This document shows positions 18,251 to 26,245 of a DNA stretch of 64,000 bases, one piece after another. Origin of the DNA: Nocardia ninae NBRC 108245 (GTDB lineage: Bacteria > Actinomycetota > Actinomycetes > Mycobacteriales > Mycobacteriaceae); NCBI RefSeq assembly GCF_007990755.1, contig NZ_BJXA01000010.1:62001-126000 (forward strand), in the 5' to 3' direction. How positions within the stretch are numbered: position 1 is the stretch's first letter; every line of letters begins with the position of its first letter. The notes beneath the pieces were generated by a model, which worked only from the letters and a program-made list of their open reading frames with translations, was not told where the DNA came from and did no database searches. A program made the translations under genes and the position numbers.

Positions 18251-19117
18251 GTGCGGAGTCTGCTGGAGCCGACGCGAAGGGCGAAGTACGTCCCCGCGCG
18301 GCAGCTCGCGAACCGGGACCTGGGCCAGGTCCTGCGAATTCTGGATGCCGATCCGGTGGCCTCGTGCATGGTCGCCGCCCGGCTCCAGGAATTCGGCCTG
18401 GACACGGCCAGGTGCGGGCAGGGTGAACTGTGGAGTCGCGGTGGCCCGGCGGAGTCGTTGTGTTTCTCCGGCGCGAACCTGATCCCGCTGCGCGGTGATC
18501 GCAATGCGCTGCGGGCGTTCGCGGACCGGGCGATCCGGTGGCCGCGCATCGCCTCCTCGGTGGTGGGGCGTCGTGAACTGGCGTTACCGCTGTGGGAGAT
18601 GCTGTCCGACCATTGGGGTCCGGAGCGGGAACTACGCGGCGAGCAGCCGCTGCTCGCCCTGACTCAACCGCCGCTGGTGGCTCCCGACCCGACCGTCCGC
18701 CGGGTGCGCCCGGACGAACTCGATCGCTACCTCTGCGCCGCGATCGCCATGTTCATCGAGGAAGTCGGTGTGGATCCTCGCGCTGGTGACGGTGGCCGCG
18801 GCTACCGTCGCCGCATTCAGAGCCTGATCGAATCCGGCCGGGCCTGGGCACGTTTCGAGGACGGCGAGGTCGTGTTCAAGGCCGAGGTCGGTTCGCTGTC
18901 CCGGCGCACCGGCCAGATCCAGGGTGTCTGGGTGCATCCCGAACATCGCGGCACCGGGCGCGGCACCATGGGCACCGCCGCCATTGCCAACGCGGTGATC
19001 GCGTCCGGCCGCACCGCTAGCCTTTATGTGAACGACTACAACGAAGTCGCGCGCCGCGCTTACTCCCGGGTCGGCTTCCGGCAGATCGCTACCTTCTCCA
19101 CGGTCCTGCTCGACTGA
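18251..19117 (+). CDS. GNAT N-acetyltransferase with N-terminal DUF4081 domain (Rv2867c-like)
   Basis: 288 residues. The N-terminal half (about 1-130) matches DUF4081. The C-terminal half is a GNAT fold with the acetyl-CoA loop VHPEHRGTGRG (about 236-246) and a final VNDYNEVARRAYSRVGF motif. It occupies the same position as Rv2867c between ispG and the PBP gene. Substrate unknown; an envelope role is suggested only by the neighbours. Confidence 0.88.
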   Translation: MRSLLEPTRRAKYVPARQLANRDLGQVLRILDADPVASCMVAARLQEFGLDTARCGQGELWSRGGPAESLCFSGANLIPLRGDRNALRAFADRAIRWPRIASSVVGRRELALPLWEMLSDHWGPERELRGEQPLLALTQPPLVAPDPTVRRVRPDELDRYLCAAIAMFIEEVGVDPRAGDGGRGYRRRIQSLIESGRAWARFEDGEVVFKAEVGSLSRRTGQIQGVWVHPEHRGTGRGTMGTAAIANAVIASGRTASLYVNDYNEVARRAYSRVGFRQIATFSTVLLD

Positions 19118-19128
19118 CCCCGCCTACG

Positions 19129-19144
19129 CTGAAAACTGTTTCAG
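19129..19144. promoter_or_regulatory. Small inverted repeat before the PBP gene
   Basis: CTGAAA-ACTG-TTTCAG, 6-bp arms with a 4-base spacer, 11 bases after the GNAT stop and 62 bases before the PBP start. It may be a weak terminator or an operator. Confidence 0.35.
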
Positions 19145-19205
19145 TGGAAAGAAACACGGAGCGGCGCGGGTGTTTGCTCGGCGTTGGCTATTACCATCGG
19201 TATCG

Positions 19206-21014
19206 ATGTCGACTAGCACTACTCCGCTGAGAACACCGCTTCTCATCACGCTCACTGTCGCGCTGCTCGCGGTGCCCGCGGCGGGTTGTGCGCGCGGCCC
19301 GCAGGGCCCGGTACCCGCGGCCGACGACTTCGTCGCGGCGTTCGCCGAACGCGACCTGACGGCTGCGGCTCAGCTCACCAATCAGCCCGAAAAGGCTGGA
19401 GCTGCAATGGGTTCCGCCTGGGACCACCTGCAGGCCGAGCGGCTCACCGCTCGCATCGGCTCGTCCAGGGTCACCGGCGACACCGCGACCGTCGACTACA
19501 CCTACGAGTGGCGCCTCCCCAAGGACCGGACCTGGCGTTACACCGGGCAATTGCAGATGGGCCGCAGCGGCGGTCGCTGGAAAGTGCGCTGGACCTCCTC
19601 GAACATCCATCCCAAACTCGGTGACACGCAGACGATGTCGCTGCGATCGACCCCGGCCCCGCGCGCCAGGGTGAACGAGCAGGCCGGCAGCGATGTGCTG
19701 GTGCCCGGCAAAGTTTCCCGGGTCGCGTTCACCGCGGCGAACGCCGGGGACCCCGGTGCGGTCGCGACCGTGCTCGCGGGGGCGTTGCGCCGATTCGACC
19801 CGCAGCTCACGCCCGAATCCATCCGGGACGCCGCCACCGCGACCAGCGGCGCGTACACGGTCGCATCGCTCAGCGAGAACGAATTCGACCAGGTGAGTAC
19901 CGATCTCATCGGCCTGCCCGGCGTGGTGATCAGCACGCAGTGGGACCTGGTGCCCACCGACCGCGCCTTCGCTCCTGATTTGCTGGCCCAGATCCGGAAG
20001 ACGGTGATCGCCGAGGTGGACGGCAAGGCGGGCTGGAGCGTGGTCACCATGAACGCGAACGGTGCCGACACCGATGTGCTCACCGAGGTGCCGTCGCAAC
20101 CGGCCCCCTCGTTCTCGCTCAGCGTGGACCGGAATGTGCAGAACGCCGCGCAGCGCGCCGTCGACCTGCGCGAAGAGCAGACCATGATGGTGGCCCTGCG
20201 CCCGTCCACCGGCGCGATCCTGGCGATCGCGCAGAACAAGGCGGCGGATCGGGACGGCCCGGTCGCGACGATCGGGCAGTATCCGCCGGGTTCGGTGTTC
20301 AAGACGGTGACCGCGGCGGCCGCGATGTCCACCGGCCTCGCCACCCCGGACACGGTGCTGCCCTGTCCGAGCCGAATCACCATCGGGGAACGCATGATTC
20401 CCAACTACAACCTGTTCACGGTCGGTGACGTGCCGATGATCACGGCCTACGAGCGGTCCTGCAACACCACCTTCGCCAACGTGGCCAGCAGGCTGCCGGG
20501 CGACGCGCTGCACGCGGCCGCCGCGAAACTCGGTGTCGGACCGGGCTATACGGTGGCCGGATTGCCGACGTTCTCCGGCTCGGTGCCGCCCTCCGACGGG
20601 CTGATCCAGCGCACCGAGGACGGTATCGGCCAGGGCAAGGTGGTGGTCAGCCCGCTCGGCATGGCTTTGATGGCGGCCACCATCGCGCACGGCTCGGTAC
20701 CCGTGCCGTACCTGATCGCGGGCCGCACGACCACGGTCGACGGTGAGCTGACGACCTTCCCGCCGCAGGTGATCACCGGGTTGCGGGCGATGATGCGCAG
20801 GGTGGTCACCGGCGGCACCGCGGAGCGGATCGCCGATCAGGGGGAGGTGTACGGCAAGACCGGTGAGGCCGAGGTCGACGGTGGGTCGCACTCGTGGTTC
20901 GTCGGCTACCGCGGGGATATCGCGTTCGCGACGCTGCTGGTCAAGGGTGGCAGCTCCGACAACGCGGTCGCGGTCACCCGCGATATGGTCGCCGCGCTGC
21001 CGCCCGGTTACTGA
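19206..21014 (+). CDS. Class B penicillin-binding lipoprotein (Rv2864c-like)
   Basis: 602 residues. The signal peptide ends in PAAGC (C28 is the likely lipidated residue). An NTF2-like MecA N-terminal domain at about 33-145 is followed by a dimerisation domain and a transpeptidase domain with SxxK (S363-K366), SxN (S418-N420) and KTG (551-553). It cross-links peptidoglycan outside the membrane and should bind beta-lactams. The ATG at 19206 is supported by TACCAT 8 bases upstream and absence of a Shine-Dalgarno sequence. The order GNAT-PBP matches the mycobacterial locus. Confidence 0.94.
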   Translation: MSTSTTPLRTPLLITLTVALLAVPAAGCARGPQGPVPAADDFVAAFAERDLTAAAQLTNQPEKAGAAMGSAWDHLQAERLTARIGSSRVTGDTATVDYTYEWRLPKDRTWRYTGQLQMGRSGGRWKVRWTSSNIHPKLGDTQTMSLRSTPAPRARVNEQAGSDVLVPGKVSRVAFTAANAGDPGAVATVLAGALRRFDPQLTPESIRDAATATSGAYTVASLSENEFDQVSTDLIGLPGVVISTQWDLVPTDRAFAPDLLAQIRKTVIAEVDGKAGWSVVTMNANGADTDVLTEVPSQPAPSFSLSVDRNVQNAAQRAVDLREEQTMMVALRPSTGAILAIAQNKAADRDGPVATIGQYPPGSVFKTVTAAAAMSTGLATPDTVLPCPSRITIGERMIPNYNLFTVGDVPMITAYERSCNTTFANVASRLPGDALHAAAAKLGVGPGYTVAGLPTFSGSVPPSDGLIQRTEDGIGQGKVVVSPLGMALMAATIAHGSVPVPYLIAGRTTTVDGELTTFPPQVITGLRAMMRRVVTGGTAERIADQGEVYGKTGEAEVDGGSHSWFVGYRGDIAFATLLVKGGSSDNAVAVTRDMVAALPPGY

Positions 21015-21160
21015 GCCTGGTCTTGCGCTGACTGGTTGCTGGTCGCGGCGGTGTGGTCCATGATCGCGGCGCCCGCGTCGCCGCCGTCGAGGATCTGCAC
21101 GGTGGCCGCGCCGCTGAGGATGATGGCCACACTGGCCAGAACTGTGGTGGAACGCTTCAT
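21008..21160 (-). CDS. Possible 50-residue exported peptide, tail-to-tail with the PBP gene
   Basis: ATG at 21160 with GAGGGAG about 8-14 bases upstream on the minus strand. The N-terminus (MKRSTTVLASVAIILSGAA) is a good signal sequence, followed by an acidic and polar tail rich in Asp, Gln and Thr. Its stop overlaps the last 7 bases of the PBP gene. I recognise no homologue. The ribosome binding site and signal peptide are the only support. Confidence 0.45.
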   Translation of the reverse strand: MKRSTTVLASVAIILSGAATVQILDGGDAGAAIMDHTAATSNQSAQDQAQ

Positions 21161-21576
21161 TGTTCGGCTCCCTCGGGTCAGGGGTGTCGACGGGGGAATG
21201 GTGCTGGTTACTCCGCGCGGAGGTTGCCGCGCAAAGTTTTCTGGAAGTTTGCTGAAGCAGAACCGTAAACCGTGATCGATTCAGTGAACAAGCGCAAGTG
21301 ACGGACGACATGTCAGGCCCGTGAAGTGCGTCGGGTCACATTCTCTGGCGATCTTCGGTGAGGCTACCGTCGGGCGAGAGGCCGATTTCGTGGATTGTGG
21401 CGATGGTGGAACTACTCCGTGAAATGAGCGATCGCGCCGAATAATGTCGAGAATTTACCCACGCTCTGCGGAGGTATTCGGATCCGCAGGGTTTGTCCGC
21501 TGCGTGGGGGGTCGGTTGTCGGTGGGTCCCCGCAGGCAATGGGGGTTTGTCCGCAGCGATCGAAGCCGCCAGGTGA
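21161..21576. other. Intergenic region, no gene recognised
   Basis: The left edge holds the upstream region of the 50-residue peptide. A direct repeat GGGTTTGTCCGC occurs at about 21497 and 21543. Nothing else is identified. Confidence 0.45.
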
Positions 21577-21783
21577 ACTTCGGAAACCGAGCCGAGGGGA
21601 GCCGCCGAGGCGGACCTCGAAGCGGCGGTCCGTGATCTGCTCGCGGACGGCCGAGCCGCGGGAACCATTCGTGCCGACGCCACCGCGGCGGATAGCTACC
21701 TGATGGTCGGCGCCTTGTCCGCGACCATCCGTACCCGTAGCGGCGACTGGCGGCGGTTCATCGAGCTTGCGACGACGGCCTGA
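21577..21783 (+). pseudogene. C-terminal fragment of a TetR-family regulator
   Basis: The frame ending at the TGA 21781-21783 reads as the end of a TetR C-terminal domain: EADLEAAVRDLLADGRAAG, TIRADATAAD and DWRRFIELA segments. An in-frame stop at 21574 and no helix-turn-helix upstream show that the DNA-binding half is missing. No start codon with a ribosome binding site is visible. Probably a gene remnant. Confidence 0.55.
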
Positions 21784-21806
21784 GACATGGCCGCTTTCGC
21801 GCGCGG

Positions 21807-22307
21807 CTACTCGGCGCGGCGCAACGTGGCGGCGAGGTGGTGTTGCAGTGGCTCGCCGACGGCGGCCATGCGCAACGTGTAATCGATGGTGTCGCCTTTC
21901 AATTGAAAGGTGCGACCAAGGGCGGTAACGAGTTTCGCGGTGCCGGTGCGGCCGATGCTGGTGGAGTCGAATTCCATGTGCAGCGCACCGTCGGCGACAT
22001 TCAGTGCGCCCTCACATATTTCGGTGATTCCGGTGGGATGCGCCAAGATCAATTCGACCCGGTCCGGGCTCGGGCACCGCAGATAGCCGGTTTCGGCGTG
22101 CATCGGGCGGCTGCCGTCGGCGGCGCGGGTGCGCTGCCGATAGGTGAGGAACGGGCGGCCGAGGTGGCCGAACCGGACTTCTTCCAGGTAATCGAACGAC
22201 TGGATGGTCGGGTATTCGCCGTGTCCGTTGCCACGCCAGGTGCCGAGCAGTGGAGCGAGGGGGGCGATATCGGGATGGGGCGCGATTGCGGGTTGGGGTT
22301 CGACCAC
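21807..22307 (-). CDS. Nitrobindin-family heme-binding beta-barrel protein
   Basis: 166 residues (Rv2717c has about 164). The hallmark GTWRGNGHGEYPTI lies near residue 22, and the barrel continues to the C-terminus. Nitrobindins bind ferric heme through a C-terminal His and react with NO or peroxynitrite. GTG 22307 is chosen because TAGGCT lies 7 bases before it (leaderless) and the protein then has the family length. It is divergent from the lipoprotein gene at 22527, with a putative IdeR box between them. Confidence 0.88.
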   Translation of the reverse strand: MVEPQPAIAPHPDIAPLAPLLGTWRGNGHGEYPTIQSFDYLEEVRFGHLGRPFLTYRQRTRAADGSRPMHAETGYLRCPSPDRVELILAHPTGITEICEGALNVADGALHMEFDSTSIGRTGTAKLVTALGRTFQLKGDTIDYTLRMAAVGEPLQHHLAATLRRAE

Positions 22308-22370
22308 GGCGCACAGCCTAAACCTTGTTGGTTCGCGGGGTGTTCGTATACTGCCGAATTCTGTTGAAGC

Positions 22371-22389
22371 TAAGGTTAGCATCGCCTAA
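22371..22389. promoter_or_regulatory. Putative IdeR (DtxR-type) iron box
   Basis: TAAGGTTAGCATCGCCTAA matches the mycobacterial IdeR consensus TWAGGTWAGSCTWACCTWA at 16 of 19 positions (mismatches at 11, 13 and 14). It lies 64 bases upstream of the nitrobindin start and 138 bases upstream of the 22527 ATG, so it could control either gene by iron. Confidence 0.6.
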
Positions 22390-22526
22390 ACGCCGATCGT
22401 GGTGTGTGGCCCACAGACCTTGCCGGCAAATATCGACCGGCTCGGAGAATGCGCTTTCGTCGGGGTAGCGCGTGCTCCGCTGTGCGGTTCGTCCCGGCAG
22501 GGGCGAGCCTGTCGGAAAGGAACAAG

Positions 22527-23897
22527 ATGTTGAACGGACACTGCAGTGATTTGCGCCCGGCCGGTGCGTGGCGGGCGCGGACGAGAAACGGTCTGCTGCG
22601 TGCCTCGGTGCTCGGCGCCGCGCTGGTGGTGGCCGTCGCATGCTCGGAGTCCGAGCCGGCCGACACCGAGGTGCCCGCACTGGACGGCAATCGGTATGTG
22701 CAGACGAACCTGGCCGCCAGCAAAGCCGAGTATCAGGCGCTGTTCACCTTTCCCGACATGGTGAACGCCTGGGGCCTCGCCGACCGGCCGAAGGGCGCGG
22801 GCGGCCATTTCTGGGTGGGCGCGGGCGGCAAGTCGTTCCAGTTCGTCGGCGATGTGACCGCGTCCGCGGACCCGAAGTTGCAGAAGCTGTTCCAAGATCC
22901 GCTGAAGATCGTCACCATTCCCGGCGCCGACGCCGACACCTCGGACAACGGCATCGGCAAGGCCACCGGTGTGCTGTTCAACCCGGCGCCGATCACCTCC
23001 GATCTGTTCGTGGTGCGCGATCAGTCGGTCGAGGTGAACGGTGCGCGGCAACTGCTCAGCGGCTCGGCGCGGTTCATCTTCGCCACCGACTCCGGCAAGA
23101 TCTCCGGCTGGACCGAGCAGGGCGCCGACGGCACCATCGTCCGGCAGGACGGACCGGCCAACCTGATGTTCGACGGCGAACCGCAGGGCATGCAGTTCTT
23201 CGGTATCGCGCTCAACCCGTCCGGTGACAAGCTGCTCGCGGCCGACTTCGGCGAGGAGCCGCAGGTGCGCACCTTGGACAAGAACTGGCAGTTGATCCCG
23301 ACCACGGGCTTCGTCAACCCGTTCGCCACCGGAGAAGCCATCGACGCCGCCGCGCCGGACAAGGGCAAGAAGGTGAAGCCGGGCGATCCCGCTCCGTTCA
23401 ACGTGTCCACCGTCGGCAACCGGGTGTTCGTCGCCTACGCCACCACCAAGCCGGCCGAGGCCGACGCGACCAAGCTCGATGTCGGCGAAGAGGATTCGCT
23501 GGACAAGGATCAGGAGAAGGACGCGAAGGGCCTGCCGGACAAGGGCAAGGTCGCCGAGTTCGACGCCGACGGCAAGCTGGTTCGGGTGCTCGACGGCGAC
23601 AAGCGCTTCAACGCACCCTGGGCGGTGACCGTCGCACCCGCCGGCTTCGGGCCGCTCAGCGGCAAACTGCTGATCGGCAACTTCGGTGGCGCGGGCTACA
23701 TTCTCGCGTTCGACGACGCGACCGGTGAGTTCGTCGACTACCTGCGCGATGCGGAGAGTAAGCCCGTTGCGGTGGAAGGGCTGTGGGCGCTGATGTTCGG
23801 CAACGGGGAGAGCCTCGGTGATGCCGACTCGCTGTACTTCACGGCGGGTCCGGAAGATGAGAAGGACGGGCTGTTCGGCAAGCTCCGCCTGAAGTAG
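22527..23897 (+). CDS. TIGR03118-family beta-propeller-like lipoprotein
   Basis: 456 residues. ATG 22527 follows GGAAAGGAA. After a basic N-terminal region there is a hydrophobic stretch ending VAVAC, a plausible lipobox. The rest carries repeated Gly, Asn and Asp-rich strands (NAWGLADRPKG, IGNFGGAGYILAFD) characteristic of TIGR03118 proteins, which look like beta-propellers and have no assigned function. A Lys/Asp-rich loop occurs at about 270-340. Iron control is suggested by the upstream IdeR-like box. It ends before a hairpin at 23910-23938. Confidence 0.82.
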   Translation: MLNGHCSDLRPAGAWRARTRNGLLRASVLGAALVVAVACSESEPADTEVPALDGNRYVQTNLAASKAEYQALFTFPDMVNAWGLADRPKGAGGHFWVGAGGKSFQFVGDVTASADPKLQKLFQDPLKIVTIPGADADTSDNGIGKATGVLFNPAPITSDLFVVRDQSVEVNGARQLLSGSARFIFATDSGKISGWTEQGADGTIVRQDGPANLMFDGEPQGMQFFGIALNPSGDKLLAADFGEEPQVRTLDKNWQLIPTTGFVNPFATGEAIDAAAPDKGKKVKPGDPAPFNVSTVGNRVFVAYATTKPAEADATKLDVGEEDSLDKDQEKDAKGLPDKGKVAEFDADGKLVRVLDGDKRFNAPWAVTVAPAGFGPLSGKLLIGNFGGAGYILAFDDATGEFVDYLRDAESKPVAVEGLWALMFGNGESLGDADSLYFTAGPEDEKDGLFGKLRLK

Positions 23898-23909
23898 ATC
23901 CTGACGTCG

Positions 23910-23938
23910 ACGGCCCGCGCTCTCGGAGTGCGGGCCGT
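23910..23938 (+). terminator. Hairpin terminator after the lipoprotein gene
   Basis: ACGGCCCGC pairs with GCGGGCCGT (9 bp, 11-base loop), 13 bases after the stop and followed by TC. Confidence 0.7.
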
Positions 23939-23960
23939 TCGCGTGTGTCGGCCTGAGTCG

Positions 23961-24052
23961 CGCGAGCCAAGCCCGCGAGCCGAGCCGAGCCGGGCCCGCG
24001 AGCCGAGCCGGGCCCGCGAGCCGGGCCGGGCCGAGCCGAGCCGGGCCGAGCG
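23961..24052. repeat. Low-complexity GAGCCGAGCCGGGCCC repeat tract
   Basis: About 90 bases built from GAGCC, GGGCC and CCCGC blocks, with an 18-base unit repeated at least twice and shorter derivatives after it. It lies between the lipoprotein terminator and the TPR gene. Confidence 0.75.
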
Positions 24053-24165
24053 GAGTCGAATGGTTGCTATCTGATCTTGCCGAGCAACCATATGACTCTG
24101 CTGAAGTGGCAAAGCTCGACAAGCTGCCGCTGCCCGTCCGATTGCGCACTGCTTGTTTCCGATCG

Positions 24166-24657
24166 CTACCTGCGGCCAGCGGGTGCGGATGGCCGGGGCT
24201 GGGTGTTCTGAGCACGGATCGCTTGTTCGACTTCCTCGACCGCGGTGCGAATCATGGTGGCGTAGGGGGTGTCAGGAAGGGTGTGGAGGGTGGCTCGGGC
24301 GGCGCCGACCTCACGTTGGGCGGCGGCGAAGGAGCTCAGCCGGCGATAGTTGTCGGCCAGGTTGAGGTGCAGGGAGGGGTAGAAGCCTTGGACGTCCAGG
24401 CTGGGCTCGTACTGCTGGGCACGGGCGTTGGTCAGCGCGTCCGCGGCATCTAGGGCGCGAATGTCCCAGGCGAGGGATTCGGCTGCGTCGTCGTAGAGGT
24501 CGGCGAGGTAGTGCGCGAGGCTGCAGCGGTGTAGCGGGTCGCCCTGTGGGCCAACGGAATTCCAGAGGGTCAACAGGGACTCGCGGGCCGCGTCGGGGTG
24601 ACCTTCGTGCCCGAGTGTTACCGCCTGCGTGATGGCGGCCATGGTGTCGTCTGTCAT
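24166..24657 (-). CDS. Tetratricopeptide-type helical protein, 163 aa
   Basis: All-helical protein with about three TPR-like pairs (GHPDAARESLLTLWNS, CSLAHYLADLY, PSLHLNLADNYRRLSSFAAAQREVGAAR). It starts 13 bases after the MerR-clamp gene stop on the same strand, so the two form an operon and probably work together. No catalytic motif. A role as protein partner of the MerR-clamp regulator is inference from the operon. Confidence 0.75.
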   Translation of the reverse strand: MTDDTMAAITQAVTLGHEGHPDAARESLLTLWNSVGPQGDPLHRCSLAHYLADLYDDAAESLAWDIRALDAADALTNARAQQYEPSLDVQGFYPSLHLNLADNYRRLSSFAAAQREVGAARATLHTLPDTPYATMIRTAVEEVEQAIRAQNTQPRPSAPAGRR

Positions 24658-24669
24658 GGCAAATGGTCC

Positions 24670-25782
24670 TTAGTTGTCGAGTGGCTGCCGGGTCGGCATG
24701 GCCAGGGTGGTGAGGTCGCCGTCGGTGGCGGAGCGCAGGACGACCGGGAGGTCGGCTGCGGCGATGTCGAGCATGAGATCCGGGCCCAGCGCGGTGTGGA
24801 TCGCGGGCAGCAGTGTTGCTACGTCGAAGGAGATATCGATGGCGTCGCCGGTGACCGTGGCGGGGAGGTGGTGTCGGTGGCTGTCATCGGAGACCGTGAG
24901 ACCGGTCTGGTCACGTGGAGTGACGGCGTCGGTGGCGAACGGGTTGACGAAGCCCGTGGTCGGAAGCAGCTCGAACCGTACTGTGCGGGAGGAGTTTTCG
25001 AGTAGATCGCGTAACCGATCCCGTGCCGTGAGTACTCGTGTTCGGACCGGCGCGAGTCCCGACAGCACCGCTCGATAGTCGGGAAACGGTTCGTCGATCA
25101 CTCGGCAATGCCGCTCGGCGCCGTCACCGGTGAGTACCAGTGCCTGATCCCTTGGGGCAGCGATGATTTCGCCCTGCTGTCGCAGCCATGCGATGACCGG
25201 CGTGACGTCGCTCGCGTCCACGACCAGCGCCCAATCGTCGCCTCGCCGATCCCGTGTCACCACTGTTCGTGTCGACAGCCGATATCGATCGGTGGCGGTG
25301 AGCGTCAGCGAGTTCGCGTTGGCCTCCACCAGAATCCCGGCGAGCACGGGTATTTCGCGATCGATCGCCGCTGCGGCCCGCACTTGTTCGAAGGCATCTG
25401 CCAGCAATGCGGCTGACAGCACGACCCGGTCGCCCATCGATCCGGCACCGAGGGTCTGTTTGATCGTCTCGGCAACGCGGGCGGCCTCCTGTGCCCGGCG
25501 CGCCAGCTCGCCGACGTGCTCGTCCAGCAAGCGTTCCGCGCGCTCGGTATCACCGGACAGGATGTCGGAGATCGAGTCGAGCGGTACCTCGATCGCCCGC
25601 AGCTTGCGGATCAGCGCCGCGCGTTCCCGCTGTGCCGCCGTGTAGTAGCGGTACCCGGTGAGCGGATCCACCCGGGCGGGTACCAGCAATCCGCTGTCGT
25701 CGTAAAACCGCAGCGCACTGGCTGTGAGCCCGCTCGCTCGCGCCAGCACGCCTATCGTGATCAACCCGTCGGACTCTGCCAC
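24670..25782 (-). CDS. MerR-type regulator fused to DnaN (sliding-clamp) domains
   Basis: 370 residues. Residues 6-78 are a MerR winged helix-turn-helix (TIGVLARASGLTASALRFYDDSGLL, GYRYY), followed by a coiled coil at about 80-112. Residues about 118-365 resemble two domains of the DNA polymerase III beta clamp: GILVEANANSLTLTATDRYRLS (149-170), EPFPDYRAVLSG (231-242) and a final MPTR like the clamp's MPVR end. The first clamp domain is absent and its place is taken by the MerR part. MerR dimerisation would bring two clamp arms together, but whether a ring forms is unknown. It is in an operon with a TPR protein. GTG 25782 has a weak ribosome binding site. Normal MerR sensors are small-molecule domains, so this architecture is unusual. 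Confidence 0.82.
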   Translation of the reverse strand: MAESDGLITIGVLARASGLTASALRFYDDSGLLVPARVDPLTGYRYYTAAQRERAALIRKLRAIEVPLDSISDILSGDTERAERLLDEHVGELARRAQEAARVAETIKQTLGAGSMGDRVVLSAALLADAFEQVRAAAAIDREIPVLAGILVEANANSLTLTATDRYRLSTRTVVTRDRRGDDWALVVDASDVTPVIAWLRQQGEIIAAPRDQALVLTGDGAERHCRVIDEPFPDYRAVLSGLAPVRTRVLTARDRLRDLLENSSRTVRFELLPTTGFVNPFATDAVTPRDQTGLTVSDDSHRHHLPATVTGDAIDISFDVATLLPAIHTALGPDLMLDIAAADLPVVLRSATDGDLTTLAMPTRQPLDN

Positions 25783-25815
25783 CCCGTCATCATGGAGTCT
25801 CAGGTAGGCGGAAGG

Positions 25816-26172
25816 TCAAACCGTGCGATCGGCCGGACCGGTGAGTGCCGCGTCCCATCGTCGCGACCAATCCCAGACGCCGCGCAGGGCGACGCCGAGT
25901 TCGGTTCCCGCGGTGGTGAGTTCGTAGGACTTGTCCGCGTTCTTCACGATCAGCCCCGCGCTTTGCAGGTGTTGCAGGCGCACCGACAGCATGCTGGAGG
26001 AGCAGTTGTTCATCCGTCGCCGCAGTTCGAGGAACCCGAGCCGCCCTGGTTCCAGCTCCCACAGCACGCGCAGCACCCACCGCTGACCCAGCAGTTCCAT
26101 CGCGGCCAATACCGGTGCGTTCGCTGGATCGGCCCGGTCCTTGGGCGGCCTCGCCCCGCTTGCACTTCTCAT
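25816..26172 (-). CDS. HxlR-family transcriptional regulator, 118 aa
   Basis: Winged-helix regulator with the family pattern: APVLAAMELLGQRWVLRVLWEL, then FLELRRRM, and LQHLQSAGLIVKN followed by YELTTAGTELG. It is divergent from the SDR gene and probably controls it. The ATG at 26172 lies 8 bases from a minus-strand TATGGT, so it may be leaderless. Confidence 0.9.
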   Translation of the reverse strand: MRSASGARPPKDRADPANAPVLAAMELLGQRWVLRVLWELEPGRLGFLELRRRMNNCSSSMLSVRLQHLQSAGLIVKNADKSYELTTAGTELGVALRGVWDWSRRWDAALTGPADRTV

Positions 26173-26174
26173 TT

Positions 26175-26203
26175 AGAACTACCATAGTGATTCTGAATTA
26201 GAA
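26175..26203. promoter_or_regulatory. Candidate HxlR operator between divergent genes
   Basis: AGAACTACCATAGTGATTCT (26175-26194) is 7/10 palindromic and is followed by TTCTGAATTAGAA (26191-26203), so three AGAA/TTCT half-sites are spaced 12 and 5 bases apart. The site touches the HxlR start, as expected for autorepression. Confidence 0.5.
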
Positions 26204-26245
26204 GCAATCCGTCGGGCCGCCGGGTCCGCAACCGAGAGGGAGACG

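Noticed and set aside
19191-21311. 706-codon minus-strand frame across the PBP gene
   Set aside because: Antisense shadow of a complete class B PBP with all three catalytic motifs.
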